Shown one piece after another: positions 1 through 12,700 of a stretch of DNA of 64,000 nucleotides (its first letter is position 1; every line of letters starts with the position of its first letter). The translations under genes and the position numbers were made by a program. The DNA comes from Colias croceus. Lineage: Eukaryota > Arthropoda > Insecta > Lepidoptera > Pieridae. The notes under the pieces were generated by a model that was given only the letters and a program-made list of their open reading frames with translations, ran no database searches and was not told the DNA's origin. The DNA is taken from NCBI RefSeq assembly GCF_905220415.1, contig NC_059554.1, positions 7,713,001 through 7,777,000 of the forward strand, in the 5' to 3' direction.

Positions 1-932
1 TTAAAGAATTCATCTTATTCTAAAACAGATTGAACAACCGTTTTAGAATAACTATATAATATGCTGACGGTGAAATTTTATTGATTAATTTTTAACGTTA
101 AATTGATTCGCTCTTTTTGCGCACGGATTGGTTGGGTTCTTATTTTATCAAGTATCGTTCTGTCTTATAAAGAGATTGAAATGTTTTTAAGATAAAATTA
201 TTATTCTGGTGCTAATGTGCTCAGTGTAAATTTTATCTTGTATGTGCTAAATAAAGGTGCGATGTACTTTAATATGTGTATACTATGTTCTATTCATTCT
301 AGAAAAATTGGAATGGAAGTTTATAAATAGATGGTTATTTTTGGAATAGCACTATAGAATGAATTGCATGTGGATCTTTTCGGTTGATACGTGATGAATG
401 ATTTAACACTATGAAGGTACCAGTTAGATATACTTAAATGATTGCTAATAAATGATTAGCATAATGTATGGCTTATGAAAGATTTGAATAAACATCACGA
501 ATAAAAAGTTAATATCCATTTTTAAAATTGTAGATTTTCAACTCAATTTATTATTTTAATATATAAACATTGTAATGTAGAATTTTTATATGGTAGATTT
601 ATATACAGAGAATTCTATAAAATGTTCTGTACGTATAACTCCATAAAGTACCTTTAAGACAATTCGATACAGTTTAAATCGATGGGCAATTTTATACTGC
701 CCATAGAATTGAGTCTCATCTCTAAGGTCTCATCTTATTTCAATACGATACATCGTTGATGTGACCTATAGGTAATACAGGCAACAAACAATAGGCAAAA
801 ATCTTTTTTTGTTCCCGAGAAATTTGACTCAGCAAAATATATCATAAATATTTACACAGCATTTAACGAACTATTGTAGTTGCGGAAAATAGCAAAACCA
901 GATCGAACCACGATAAAGATAGTCGTAGATAC

Positions 933-2818
933 CAATGACCTATTATACTAGTAGACGCGGCATACGCCAACATCATTGCACTAAAAAACAGCGTAATTAA
1001 TACATACCTACTTACTAACGCATTATCACCAATACAGTTGTTCTCTCTTTCACTCTCACGCACGAGACATAATACATGTCTCACTCATGTACTTCGTAAT
1101 AACAACTGCCGATTAAAATACAAAAAGAACGTCCAGCCACGACGCTGAATGGTGCGTGACTAAGTGAAACTCGGGCACTTACCTGAGTTTTTTCTTGCCA
1201 AAATAGAGAGCGGGTAACGTATCTAGCTCTTTTATATATCATAGGTAGATACAATTTGCACGCCACGGTCAGATTTCACGCGTTCCCCGTAATACGCGCT
1301 ATCATCATTCATCAGATATAACTGTTAATTGGCCACGCAACTTGCAATAATGGATTAATCGTAGTATTATACAGAATATCTATGGCTAATGTTCATGTAA
1401 ATTAGCATTGGTGTAGGTATGTCCGATGGGCTTATTGCATGGGAATTCCTTTAATGTGTAACACAAGCTTAGGTTAGTATTTTTTGTTAGTTGTTATTGA
1501 TGTAATTCTACGATAAAAATAAATTAAATGAACAGGCGAAAAGTCCCGTAATTTGCGGTTTTTATCTTCCTTTATTTTTGGAAAAAAGGGAAATAATAGG
1601 CATATATGTGTGCGTAGTTGTTTTATGGACTTCATTGTGATTAATTGATCAGCATGTTGTAAACTGATAAAACGAATCGGTAATAGTACTCTTTGGGAAA
1701 CGTCTCAAATAACGTTAGTCGGTATGGTACATTTAGATCTATGAATTAAAACGTAGCACTAAATAATTTGACAAAAAATGTATAACTGTAAAACATTAAC
1801 ATTTCGCTACGCAAGACAATCAAAAACAACGTTTAAAGTACCATATTTCGTTTTCTCGATAAAATCAATCAACGTAACTCATAAATCACTTTACACCTCG
1901 TCCACAGACGTCAAGTAATTTGTAAAACTTAAAGCCCGGCATTCACTACACGCACCGTGAGCCGAGCCCCGAGCCGTACCAATCCGTGGACAAATCCGTC
2001 ATCGCCCACACACTACACGTCTATCACCTTCTATCACTCTCCGTCTCCAGAGCCGCGAGCCGCGCACAACTACACATACACACGCAGATTTGTCCGCGGA
2101 CTTGTCGCCAGCTACAAATCCAGCGGATGGGTGCGCCTGTGAATGGTACCCATTAGGCGGATGAAAACAAAAGCCAATAGTCATTGCGATGTCGTTTGTT
2201 CTGTTGTTTTCTGTCCTGAAGGTTGGTCTATTTTTAGATTATAGTTTTCATTATTTATAGTTCAGCATAAACACTCATAATCTATGTTTAAGCAGATGTT
2301 GAACGAAGCTCAATATTCATTAGATATTTATTGCTTTTTTTATAATAATGAATGATGTTCTGTTTAAAAATAAATCGCGTAGGTATCTTGACCTCTCTAA
2401 GTAGCTGTTACTCGTAAATATTTATTCAGTGCAATGACCAAGGAAACATTTGTAGACATATTATTTATAGAGAAGTCTCTAGGAATGAAATGTTCAATAT
2501 TAGAATCTATGATATATAAAAGAGCTAGATACGTTACCCGCTCTCTATTTTGGCAAGAAAAAACTCAGGTAAGTGCCCGAGTTTCACTTAGTCACGCACC
2601 ATTCAGCGTCGTGGCTGGACGTTCTTTTTGTATTTTAATCGGCAGTTGTTATTACGAAGTACATGAGTGAGACATGTATTATGTCTCGTGCGTGAGAGTG
2701 AAAAAGAGAACAACTGTATTGGTGATAATGCGTTAGTAAGTAGGTATGTATTAATTACGCTGTTTTTTAGTGCAATGATGTTGGCGTATGCCGCGTCTAC
2801 TAGTATAATAGGTCATTG
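933..2818. repeat. Element with 312-bp near-identical inverted arms
   Basis: 933-1244 is the reverse complement of 2507-2818 over 312 bp without gaps; I see only one mismatch (near 1050 / 2703). The 1.26 kb between the arms holds a GC-richer patch at about 1935-2140 and no convincing gene. Could be a foldback transposon or a recent inverted duplication; no target-site duplication is clear. Confidence 0.8.
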
Positions 2819-4167
2819 ATTAGAATAGAGAATTTGCGTTTAGATAGATTTCGTGTTCAAGTTTTGTATGCAAAGTCGAATAGTTACAGGAACGTTACAA
2901 ATAACGTCTTTTTTTTGTAAACATAAAAATAGGATTGTCATACAAGAATTGACTATTTAATATATTCTGCGATTGAGGCTTGGTATCTACCGGTGAACGG
3001 TCGCCGAGAATTCTTGATGGCTTACTGATGGAGTTTCTAAAAATAGACATCAATTTATTCCATTTCGAAGATTTCCGAAGACTCACTGAGTGATATGAAC
3101 AAGATTACGTGTAGTGCTTTATTTTATAAATATATATTAATTGTTCAATTTTCGAGTATTTTAAATTACAATAATATTAGGAGTTTTCCGAAATATTAGA
3201 GTTAAATTTCTTGTGAGTCTAGAACATTCCAAAACTCACAATAAAATATTGTTTTGTTATGCCTATGCATAGGTTATACAGAAAGAAATGAAAGTTATTT
3301 ATGTAATAAGCCGATAATATCGAATACAATTAAAATTAAGAACGGAAAGAAAATTCATTACATGAATATTAAAGTACGTAATAATAAATGAAAGGTAAAA
3401 GTCGTTAAAAAGTTTTTAAATAAATGTCAAGTACGAGTATGACGCATTTTCAGCGACATTGTGTTATTCCAAGATGTTATTCTATAAATGTGAGGTTTTG
3501 ATACTTTTGTTTTAATTCGAGTAATGAATTCTTCCTGCATGCCAAAATATAAATACCAAATCATAATATTGATTTAGTGCCTACTAAAATTTTCTTTAAA
3601 ATTAAAATTTTACATGGAAGCGTTGGGTCGTTAGAAGGATTCGCAGTTTCAGTAATGCAGGATGTTTCAAATAATTAGTCGTTTCATTAGAAAAGATCCC
3701 GCATTGTGAGCGAAATTATCTAATACAACCATAAGAACTTAAGAATAAATTAAGCCTCGAAACAGTTTCATTAACTATCATACCACGTAGGTATATACTG
3801 CCAGTAAACGCTGCGCTGCTCTTTAACCCTGCGCTTGCAAAAACGTTACATACCTTCGCAAGTTTCACGCAATACTAGTAGATTTATAAAATAATAGCAT
3901 AAAGCAATCGCAAATTCCGAACGGTGTTTACGTTGTGAAAGTATGCGGAGTCATGAGAAGTTCCCAAGTCCTGATCTATCGGCTATCATTGACATTGAAT
4001 TCCACGTGCACCGGCTGACCCACTTTGCACTTACGGGCTCTTGGCACCAGTCCCAGATATGATTGGGTGTGATTTGCTGATAAATTGCTCTGGAGGACGC
4101 TGCCTATTCGTTTAAGGGCGTCGAGTGTGGTTGAGTGCTCGCTTTACCTACCTACGTGTTTAGGCTG

Positions 4168-5342
4168 CATATTTGATTCGATGTCCCCGAATTTCATTAT
4201 TTTTTGCTGTTTAGTCGATAGCTGGTAGTGGATTTTCTTAACAAACTGCTTTTCTTTTCCAACTAAAATGCGTAGTTTTTGTGAAAATCGAAATTGAAAA
4301 TGATATTTTTCAAGGTTATTTTTGTACTAAAAACGCAACTTTAAGTAAAATCTTAAGCCATTATAGTATCAAAATGTCTAAATATCCCACTCACACGCAT
4401 TATTTTTAAATATATTCATGTACCTATTACTTTATTTACATATTACAATTTTTTTTGTTAAAATATTATTTTAACAATTTATTATAGCCAAAAATCGTTC
4501 CAATAATTTGTATTTACAACAATACAACAAGCCACAGATAAGTTAATATGACGCAGATCACAGATTAGCAATACAAATATACTAGCTTATCATAGAGTAT
4601 AAATGATACATTTTAATGTTATTTTTATATCTCACTTTGCTTCAGTTTTTAAAAACGATTAACTTTTACTTTTTTTAGTATTCAAATAGGTAGCGAGGAG
4701 CGAAGCGACGAGCGTGTTAGGTTAACTCTTGAACTGCCGCACGAGCCGAGCGAGCGAAGCGAGCGTGCCGCGGCAGCGGCCGGCGAGTGCCAGAAGCGAC
4801 TTTAGGGCGATTCCCACTCAAACAAAAAAAAACTACTTAGGTTTAAACAACTTGTTTGTATTTTATTTATGTATCGTAAAATTATTTTTATTATCAAATG
4901 CTTTCTAAGTTAAAATTATTTTTGACAAATTCATTTTAAAAATCAATTTCTAATTATGTTTAATATTTACAATCGTGAACGCGTCATATAACATTTATTA
5001 TCTATGGCATGTCGTCAGTCGTAATTATACGTGATAAATACAAACTTAAATTTTTGGCTTTATACCTTTTCAGGTAGTTAATATAATTTTAGAAATTGTT
5101 ATATATATAAATTAATAATCCGGCAATCTATTTAAAAATATTGCCAATATACATATACAATGGTATAAAAGTGTCGTTTTTAGTACAAAAATAACCTTAA
5201 AAAAAATTATTTTCATTTTCGATTTTCACAAAAACTACGCATTTTAGTTGGAAAAGAAAAGCAGTTTGTTATGAAAAGTCACTACCCTCTACCTATTTTA
5301 CAACTCTAAACAATAAAATTCGGGGACATTGTTTCAAATATT
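4168..5342. repeat. Foldback/TIR element with about 175-bp arms
   Basis: Arms 4168-4343 and 5168-5342 are imperfect reverse complements; outer part TGTCCCCGAATTT, inner part CTAAAAACG. The loop contains a GC-rich island (4687-4812) with repeated GCGAAGCGAGCG-like words. No ORF. Confidence 0.7.
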
Positions 5343-5819
5343 TAACCCGTGTTTATGCTAGGTATAAAGATGATAAATATTATGTCACGTTAACGTGATG
5401 AATGAAAAATGCTTTCGTTTTTATAAACATAGGAAAATGCGAATTGTTGGTATGATTGATAGTTTTTGAAACAAAGGGTAGAAAAAATGTGAGTCGACTT
5501 TAAATTACTCTTTTTGTAATTAGCAAAGCAAACACATTGGAAAGTATAACAATATGATTGTTATGTTGAATTAAACAAGCATCTTTCATAGATAAATGAT
5601 AATATAGCTAGATAGTATAAAGTAGGTAGCTAAAAAATATAACAACTTGAGTGGAATTATTCTTGATATTCAGACTAATTAACGAGTCGTAATTAGCAGC
5701 TAAATAATAAAGTAACCTACATTACTTATAGGTACTATAATGAAGGTTGAAAATCATAGGTTTTGTTATAATATGATTTTTTCTGAACTTACGTAGTTAA
5801 TACAACTCAATTAGGTATC

Positions 5820-5856
5820 ATAAGCGTTGGTGTCTGAGCTAGACACCAACGCTTAT
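5820..5856. repeat. Perfect hairpin, 16-bp arms
   Basis: ATAAGCGTTGGTGTCT, 5-nt loop GAGCT, then the exact reverse complement. A GC-rich interspersed repeat (about 5860-6027, ACCCGCGGCCCC..) follows immediately. Confidence 0.85.
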
Positions 5857-6612
5857 TTATCGCGGAAGAATTCTAACAAATACCCGCGGCCCCATCATTA
5901 AAGCGGCTCGACGGAACACAGTGGGGTTTTAGTCGGTAAGAATCCGACATAACCCACGGCTCCTTCCCCGGGGGCCGAGGGTATTTTGGAAGATTTCCCC
6001 ACTATAAAAAAAAGGTGTCTAGCTCAGAGGATTAATTAATTATTTTGTCAATGCGCTTCAGGCGGTCTGCTTGCTACAGCACTACAGCTAATATCGAAAC
6101 ACCCACGTGATATGTATAATATATGACGGATTTCAACTGAAAGGAATTAGATAATGATGTATCTGTTATTATTATAAGTTTAAAAGTGAATAACAAACCA
6201 CATACTGTTCAGAACCTAAGTTACAGATCTTTTAGACGTGCCGTAGGTATGTTTAATATGTAGGCAATCTGTAGCAATGATTGATGTAGTCACAAGCTGA
6301 ATTCTCCAGTCATATAAATAATATGTAATTTGTGGAAACATGTAGTCTATAAAAATAACGAATATAAGAATAATAAAGTTAAATAATAAACATTATATCC
6401 TCAATCTTCGTCGCATTTTATTTTTCCTCTGATTTGTTACATCATATTTGGCTAATGGTAATCAATGGTAAATTCAATGCCTAAAGGTACAATATTTTTT
6501 AGTATCTATTTTTTATCAGTAGGTATCTATTGACCCCAATAAATTTCACACACAATTTTCAATACTTAGGGACACATTATTTATCCACTTTAAGTAACCT
6601 TTTTGTCTTCAG

Positions 6613-6799
6613 ACCCGTCCAGAGAAGCAGGCCATCCAACCGCTAGCGAACCGGCCGCCGCCACCCGCGGCGATCTTGCCGCGGGCCGCCGACAGCCCTC
6701 GCCCGCCCGGTTGGAACGGCCAGCCGCGCAGACAGAGCTCCAGCCGCTTCAACGTGCAGAACCACAATCAGGAGCTGGTCAAATTACCGCCTATTAAAG
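6613..6799 (+). CDS. PP2A-B56 alternative upstream exon A
   Basis: 187 nt in phase 0, ending in phase 1 at AAA-G/GTGAGT. It is preceded by a pyrimidine-rich CTTCAG acceptor. It encodes a Pro/Arg-rich linker followed by SSRFNVQNHNQELVKLPPIK; joining to 15691 gives LPPIK-D-TPAAERE, the expected approach to the B56 core. There is no start codon in frame, so an earlier exon carrying the ATG must lie upstream, either unrecognised in 1-6600 or outside the window. It is the family-typical N-terminal arm (ELxxLPxLK-D before the core), so probably the main isoform. Confidence 0.85.
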
Positions 6800-9700
6800 G
6801 TGAGTAAGGGATTCGTGTTCGATATTGTGAGGAGGGATAGATATTCAGACGTACAGCATTTTTAATGTGGGGAGTTTAAGGAATAAGTTTTGGGCTTAGC
6901 CATTTTAGGGAAGAAATGATTATTTGATGACTATTTTAGTTAAATAATATTTTTTGCAGAGAAAGGGTCTAAGATTAAATTTGTCTTTTTGAATCCTAAA
7001 TCGTTCCTACCTTACTTACAAACTAACATATTGTAGGCTGAAAATACTTACCTACCTAACTACCTAATAATTTAACACTCTGTAAGTAAAATTACTTAAT
7101 TGTAGTAAAACTTTGAACTACATAATATTATGCTTACTACTATGGACTAATGTAGTTTTTATGAGAAGACTTGAAAAGGAAATTTAACTGAACTTTCATA
7201 CCTACACACGTGGTATGGACACGTACGTGCCTCATTTTGTACATTACGTAACATATCTTTCACATTCTGTACATACATTCAGCCATCTAGACAGCTGTAT
7301 ATTGCGTTCTCCAATCGTCTAGTTACAAACGCAGAGAGGCGCACGTTCCGGCTTCTCCATATCCCACCCTTTGTGTTCAGTTCCGTTTCCTTCGCTCTAT
7401 ACGTCGTTGAGATGTTTGCTATTACATGTAACATATATACATGTAGCTAAATTGGCTTATATGCGCTAAATGTTCGACGTATTCGTATTGGACATAATGG
7501 GCCCTCTTCACAATGGGCAGCATTGTGAAGAGCATTACGATTATGAAAAAATGACGGCCGATCCTTTAGGCTCTCTACAGTATCCTGATTGCCTGTACTG
7601 TGCCCATCACCTCCCATTGTGAAGAGGGCCCATTACATGTATATATGTATAAGGTAGTTTAATTGGCAAATATGTGTTAATTAATGTTCGTCGTATTTGT
7701 ATTGAACATAACATATTATGTCTTCTGATAGTCAACGGTACTAATCTGTGCCCTGTTTTTTTTTCCGCGTTTTATTGTGTTTCTATCTTAGTTTATATGT
7801 ACATAGTTCTGTCTCGTTTATATGTATGTTGTTAAGTAGTTTCATAGATGAAAGAAAGAAATTGTTTTTCCGACCCATTTGTTATAGCAACTTTTGCTTG
7901 CCTCGGATTAAAAGCAATAAATGTCCTCTTAGAAGATAATTTATTTGCGTGCTAAATTACCAACACCAAAGGTTCGGTAGTTTTTGCGTAATTGAACAAC
8001 AAACAAACATGACACAAATACATACTAAGTTTCTGGTCACTAGATAATAATTATTGATAGGAAATAGAAAAATGTTCGAAAAAAAAATAACTTTTATTTG
8101 ATACTAGCTGCTCCGCGCGGTTTCACCCCCCCCCCCCCCCCCCCCCTGTTAGTCGTAGCTTGATGATATATTATAGCCTATAACCTTCCTCGATAAATGG
8201 GCTGTCTAACACCGAAAGAATTTTTTCAAATCGGACCAGTAGTTCCCGAGATTAGCGCGTTGAAACAAACTCTTCAGCTTTATAATATTAGAATAGATTA
8301 TCCATTATTATTTATGAGGTATTCCGAGATTATCATAAATATTATAAGCTGTCAAACAACCCTTTGCCCACGAGGTTGCTAAGTGGCAAATTGTTTTAAA
8401 AGATATTCATGATCACGTTTTAAAAATAATTGTTTCATGGTAACGGGGGTTGACCGTGACATCTCCACCCCTGCAAAACTAGATAGTATGTAATATGCAT
8501 TTATATGGTTTTATGGTTAAACCTCTAATTCTCGGATGTAATTATTCCAAAAAAATTATATGAGACAAGTATTTTGAAATACAAATTACAAACACGCTCT
8601 CTTTTAAGTTATATAGTACCTATGTATGTGTAGTTTTGCTGTTATTTAAATTACTTATTTGAATGTAGGTACATATTTATGTTATTTAAGATATATGGTA
8701 CTAAATATTTTATCACTATCAGGACAATAATCCCTATAACCTATCATCTAATAATCTATTCTTTGCACATATTCTCATCACAGTAAATTATTGCCAAATT
8801 TCCCCTGAGTAACAAACAGTTTAATCGAAAGGAAAGGAACCAATTTATGTAGGTGTAATGTCTATTAGACTCTTCAGTTACTTTGTATGTACATGGCACA
8901 TTCACATAGGGTCTTAAGCATTTAGTACTAAATTAGTTGCTTTTCATCATGAAACAAATTAACTTTACTAGTCACGAATTGAGATAAAATTATATGACAT
9001 CTTTTAATTTATGAATATATTCAATATTCAACTACGAGAAAGCGTTGATAAATACCATTGTAACATTAGTTAACACTAAAAAATTCAATTTGTTTGTATA
9101 ATTAACATACTTTATAATATAATTTTCACATAATAGAAGTACGGTTTAAACAGAATTTAACAAGCGTGAAATTGCATCAGATAGGCCGCTATCGGATGCA
9201 GCAGTCGGAATTTTTAATTAATGCAGTCGTAAAATTAAAAACATGCCTTCCAATTCATTTGATCTCGAAAATTCAGAATTTTAATCTCTATTCGTTCACA
9301 GAGGCTGGAGTGCACTGTTTAAGTAGTTTTAAGCTTTAAATTCAACATCACTCAAATATACTATCGTCTATTTAAAATGGCATAATTAGAACTGCGAAAA
9401 TTTTCTACTGAAGCTGAGGTTTATTGTATACTAGCTTCCGCCCGCGACTCCGTCCGCGCGGATGTCGGGCTTCGCGTGGATGGTTTAGGTATTTCTTCAT
9501 TTTGAGTAACTCTGACAATGACATCTTATAAATATCTATTGGACCCAAATACCTATAATAATTAACGCAACGTGTGTTCGCGGTTCTACAGAACAACGTC
9601 TATGGATAAAACTGAAAAATTAAGATTTATTTTTTTCTACGTATTTTTCTATTTTATGCACAGGATAATAAGGTATAATTATACCAAGTTTCATCGAAAT

Positions 9701-12700
9701 CGAACAGTTAGTTTTCACGTGATGCCTGAACATACAGACAGACAGACAGACAAAAATTTTTTTAATCACATATTTGGGTTTGGTATCGATCCAGTAACAC
9801 CCCCTGCTATTTCTTTTTTCAATATTTTCAATGTACAGAATTGACCCTTCTACAGATTTATTATATGTATGTATAGATACTTATAACTTTAGTATAATTG
9901 CTAATCTGACACGAGTATATAGATATCTCCTGAGAAAGTTTTATCCACTTCAGTCCATGGGTGCAGAGATCGACCCTAAATATCCTTATTATTATTTAGC
10001 TAGCAGAATTATTTACACCAATGTCTGACTCAAATTCAAACCATGGAACTATAGGATTGTATCCTTAGTATTCTACTGAATTTAAATTACATTTACCTAT
10101 ATAACGTATTCTGCTCGCTGCACCGATACACAGTCACTGGGAAGCCAGAAGTCAAACAAAACTTACTTCCAGGAACTACGCTGAGTGAAACTTTGAAAAG
10201 TGTAACTTCACTCTCCCAAGAACTGCAGACATCCGGCTTCTGAGAGGGAAATCAATTCCAATATTTACATCCTTTATGTAATAAAGACATCTACTATCGT
10301 ACAACATGCAAATGCAAAATACATTACAAAATACATACTTTTCTTGTAGAATAAAATACCGTGACTAGCAAAGCCGAACGTTTTCAGTCATGATAATTAA
10401 ACTTTGAAGGAAAGTACATTTAAAAGGGTTAGTGGTTATTATAATACCTCGGTTGGAGGTAAATTGCTAATGTAACGATAATGTTCAAACTACGCATGCT
10501 ACTCGAAAAGCGATTCGGCAGGACATTCCAACTGTTTTAATTTCGCCAACAGGTCGTATAATTTGCTCCTTATCTCAATTACCCGTTGACCTTTCAAATC
10601 TATTTAACTCGGCCTCGAAGTGTCTTCCACACAAAGCGAGTAATTTAAATTTAACCCTTTGAGATGCTCATAATGGTCCCTTGTCTTTCCACGAGGGTAT
10701 ATATAGGTACTGTGTAGGTCTTGTGTTGTAGTGGTTATATTAGTATTTGTTGTTAGGCTAGTTAAACTCTAGATGGTTTCAATGACTGGAAATGGGCAAA
10801 AATTTAAAAAAAAGAGTTGTGCCTAAGTTAGATGACTCCATCAATATGTACCTACATGATGGCATAGAAGTTGGATTTTGATTTGGTAATGATCTGAATA
10901 ATGTAAAGATTTTAACAATTTTATTTAAAAGTTTGGGAAAAATATAAACTAAAAAAGAACAATAAATTTTTGTTACTTTCCACATTGATGAACTAATCTT
11001 AAGCCAAGGTTTACTTAATTTTATGACTGTGTAAAAGTTGCAACATTGTTAATCCTAAGACTTATTACAAAGTAACTACTTTCTTGCAAGATTTAAAAAC
11101 GTATGCAAGCAACATTTTATTTATATCGTCTTTTTCATATCATAATAAACATTATTTTCTATTTTTATTAACTTCATTAATTCTTTATATTTAATATTAT
11201 AGGTACTCTACTATTTTCAGTCAATAAACCATGTGAAATTCACAAATACGAAATTATAAACAGTTGTTTTTTTGAAATGATTTAAGAACAAACAATGCGA
11301 TTAATTTCAATAATGCACCCATAAACTTTTTGTCAACCTTTTACCTGCGATTTTTAGAGATCCGTGGCGAAAGAACTACCTTCACCATAGTTAATTGCAT
11401 TCTATGTAGATACTTATATATAAAAAACTAGCGGTCCGCCCCGGCTTCGCCCGTGGTACATATTAACGTTTTCTCTACATAAGAACCATCCTCGTACTTC
11501 AAGGAATATAATAAAAAAAGAATTATCGAAATCGGTTCAGCCGTTCTCGAGTTATGGAATTACAACGAAAAGTGGCATTGATTTTTATATATTAGATAAA
11601 CAATCTATAGCGAATAAATAGGCCCCGTCGTTTTTTTTTAACGTCTTTTAAAAATGTTGTTAGGATATTTCGTTTATTTCAAACATTATTCATATACCTA
11701 AAGCCCATTTTAAAAAATTGAAAAAGCATAAAAAAAAATTTCACTTTCTTTATTCTTCAAAATATTTATACCTACGGAACACTGATTTTACAAGACAACT
11801 TTTCCTTGCCGAAGTTTTTCGCTATGACTCAACAAATTGAAGTTAGCATCGATCGGTAGTTTGATGAGAGGGGACATAACTGTATCAGACATACAGGAAC
11901 ATATACCCTCACTATCACAAAAAGTACGAAGTAAAACTTTCACCCCATGTTTTTCTTGCATACTTTTTAGGGTGGATAATGTATTGCAGTCGCAATTACA
12001 GTCGGAAAAGTTGCGCTCTTATTATTGAGAATGGAAAATTTGTTATTTGACTTCGCGTCTGCTATGGCTGTTAGGTATATGAAACGGCAAGTTTTTTCTC
12101 GTTTTCATGAATGAGTCTTTGCTCAATATATTTTCATCTTATACAATTATTATAATCTGACACCAATGAGGTGAACTATTATGGGTGAACTATGAATGCA
12201 TATTTTTTTAGAACAGACACATTATTTTGGCGTATTTTAAGCTTTCACAATATACAGCTACAGTTCAGTCACCTATTTTAATATTGGAGCAGTTTGAACG
12301 ATGCAGATGTTTGTTGATATTATTATGAAAACAGCCTTTCAGGGATGACGCGCGACTTTTATTAGGTTATGAAATTGGGCCGGATGGCTGTTATGTTTTC
12401 GATGATGATGCAACATTTAGAGTTTACAATCGACCTGATATCCGGCGTTCTGACATGTAGGTATGCCATGCCATAATTTAGCAATGATTAATAAGTACGT
12501 CGTTAAAATAAGAGTTGTGCATTTCTACAACTTTAAATTTCTTTTGACTATGTGACTCTTAGAGTGATGTGTGATTCAGAGTCCTGTATTTATCAAAAAG
12601 TCATAATTTTATAATTACAATCTCTCTTATGATAGAATCGTAGAGTGTGAGAGGCCCTGGTAGAATTGGGTTCATTAATTTCCGTATTGCCTAGATTGAA

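Larger units (their letters stand above)
1..6612. other. Region upstream of PP2A exon A
   Basis: Apart from the inverted-repeat elements and the repeat at 5860-6027 I see no coding exon. The missing first exon of the exon-A isoform could hide here as a short exon, or lie outside the window. Confidence 0.4.
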
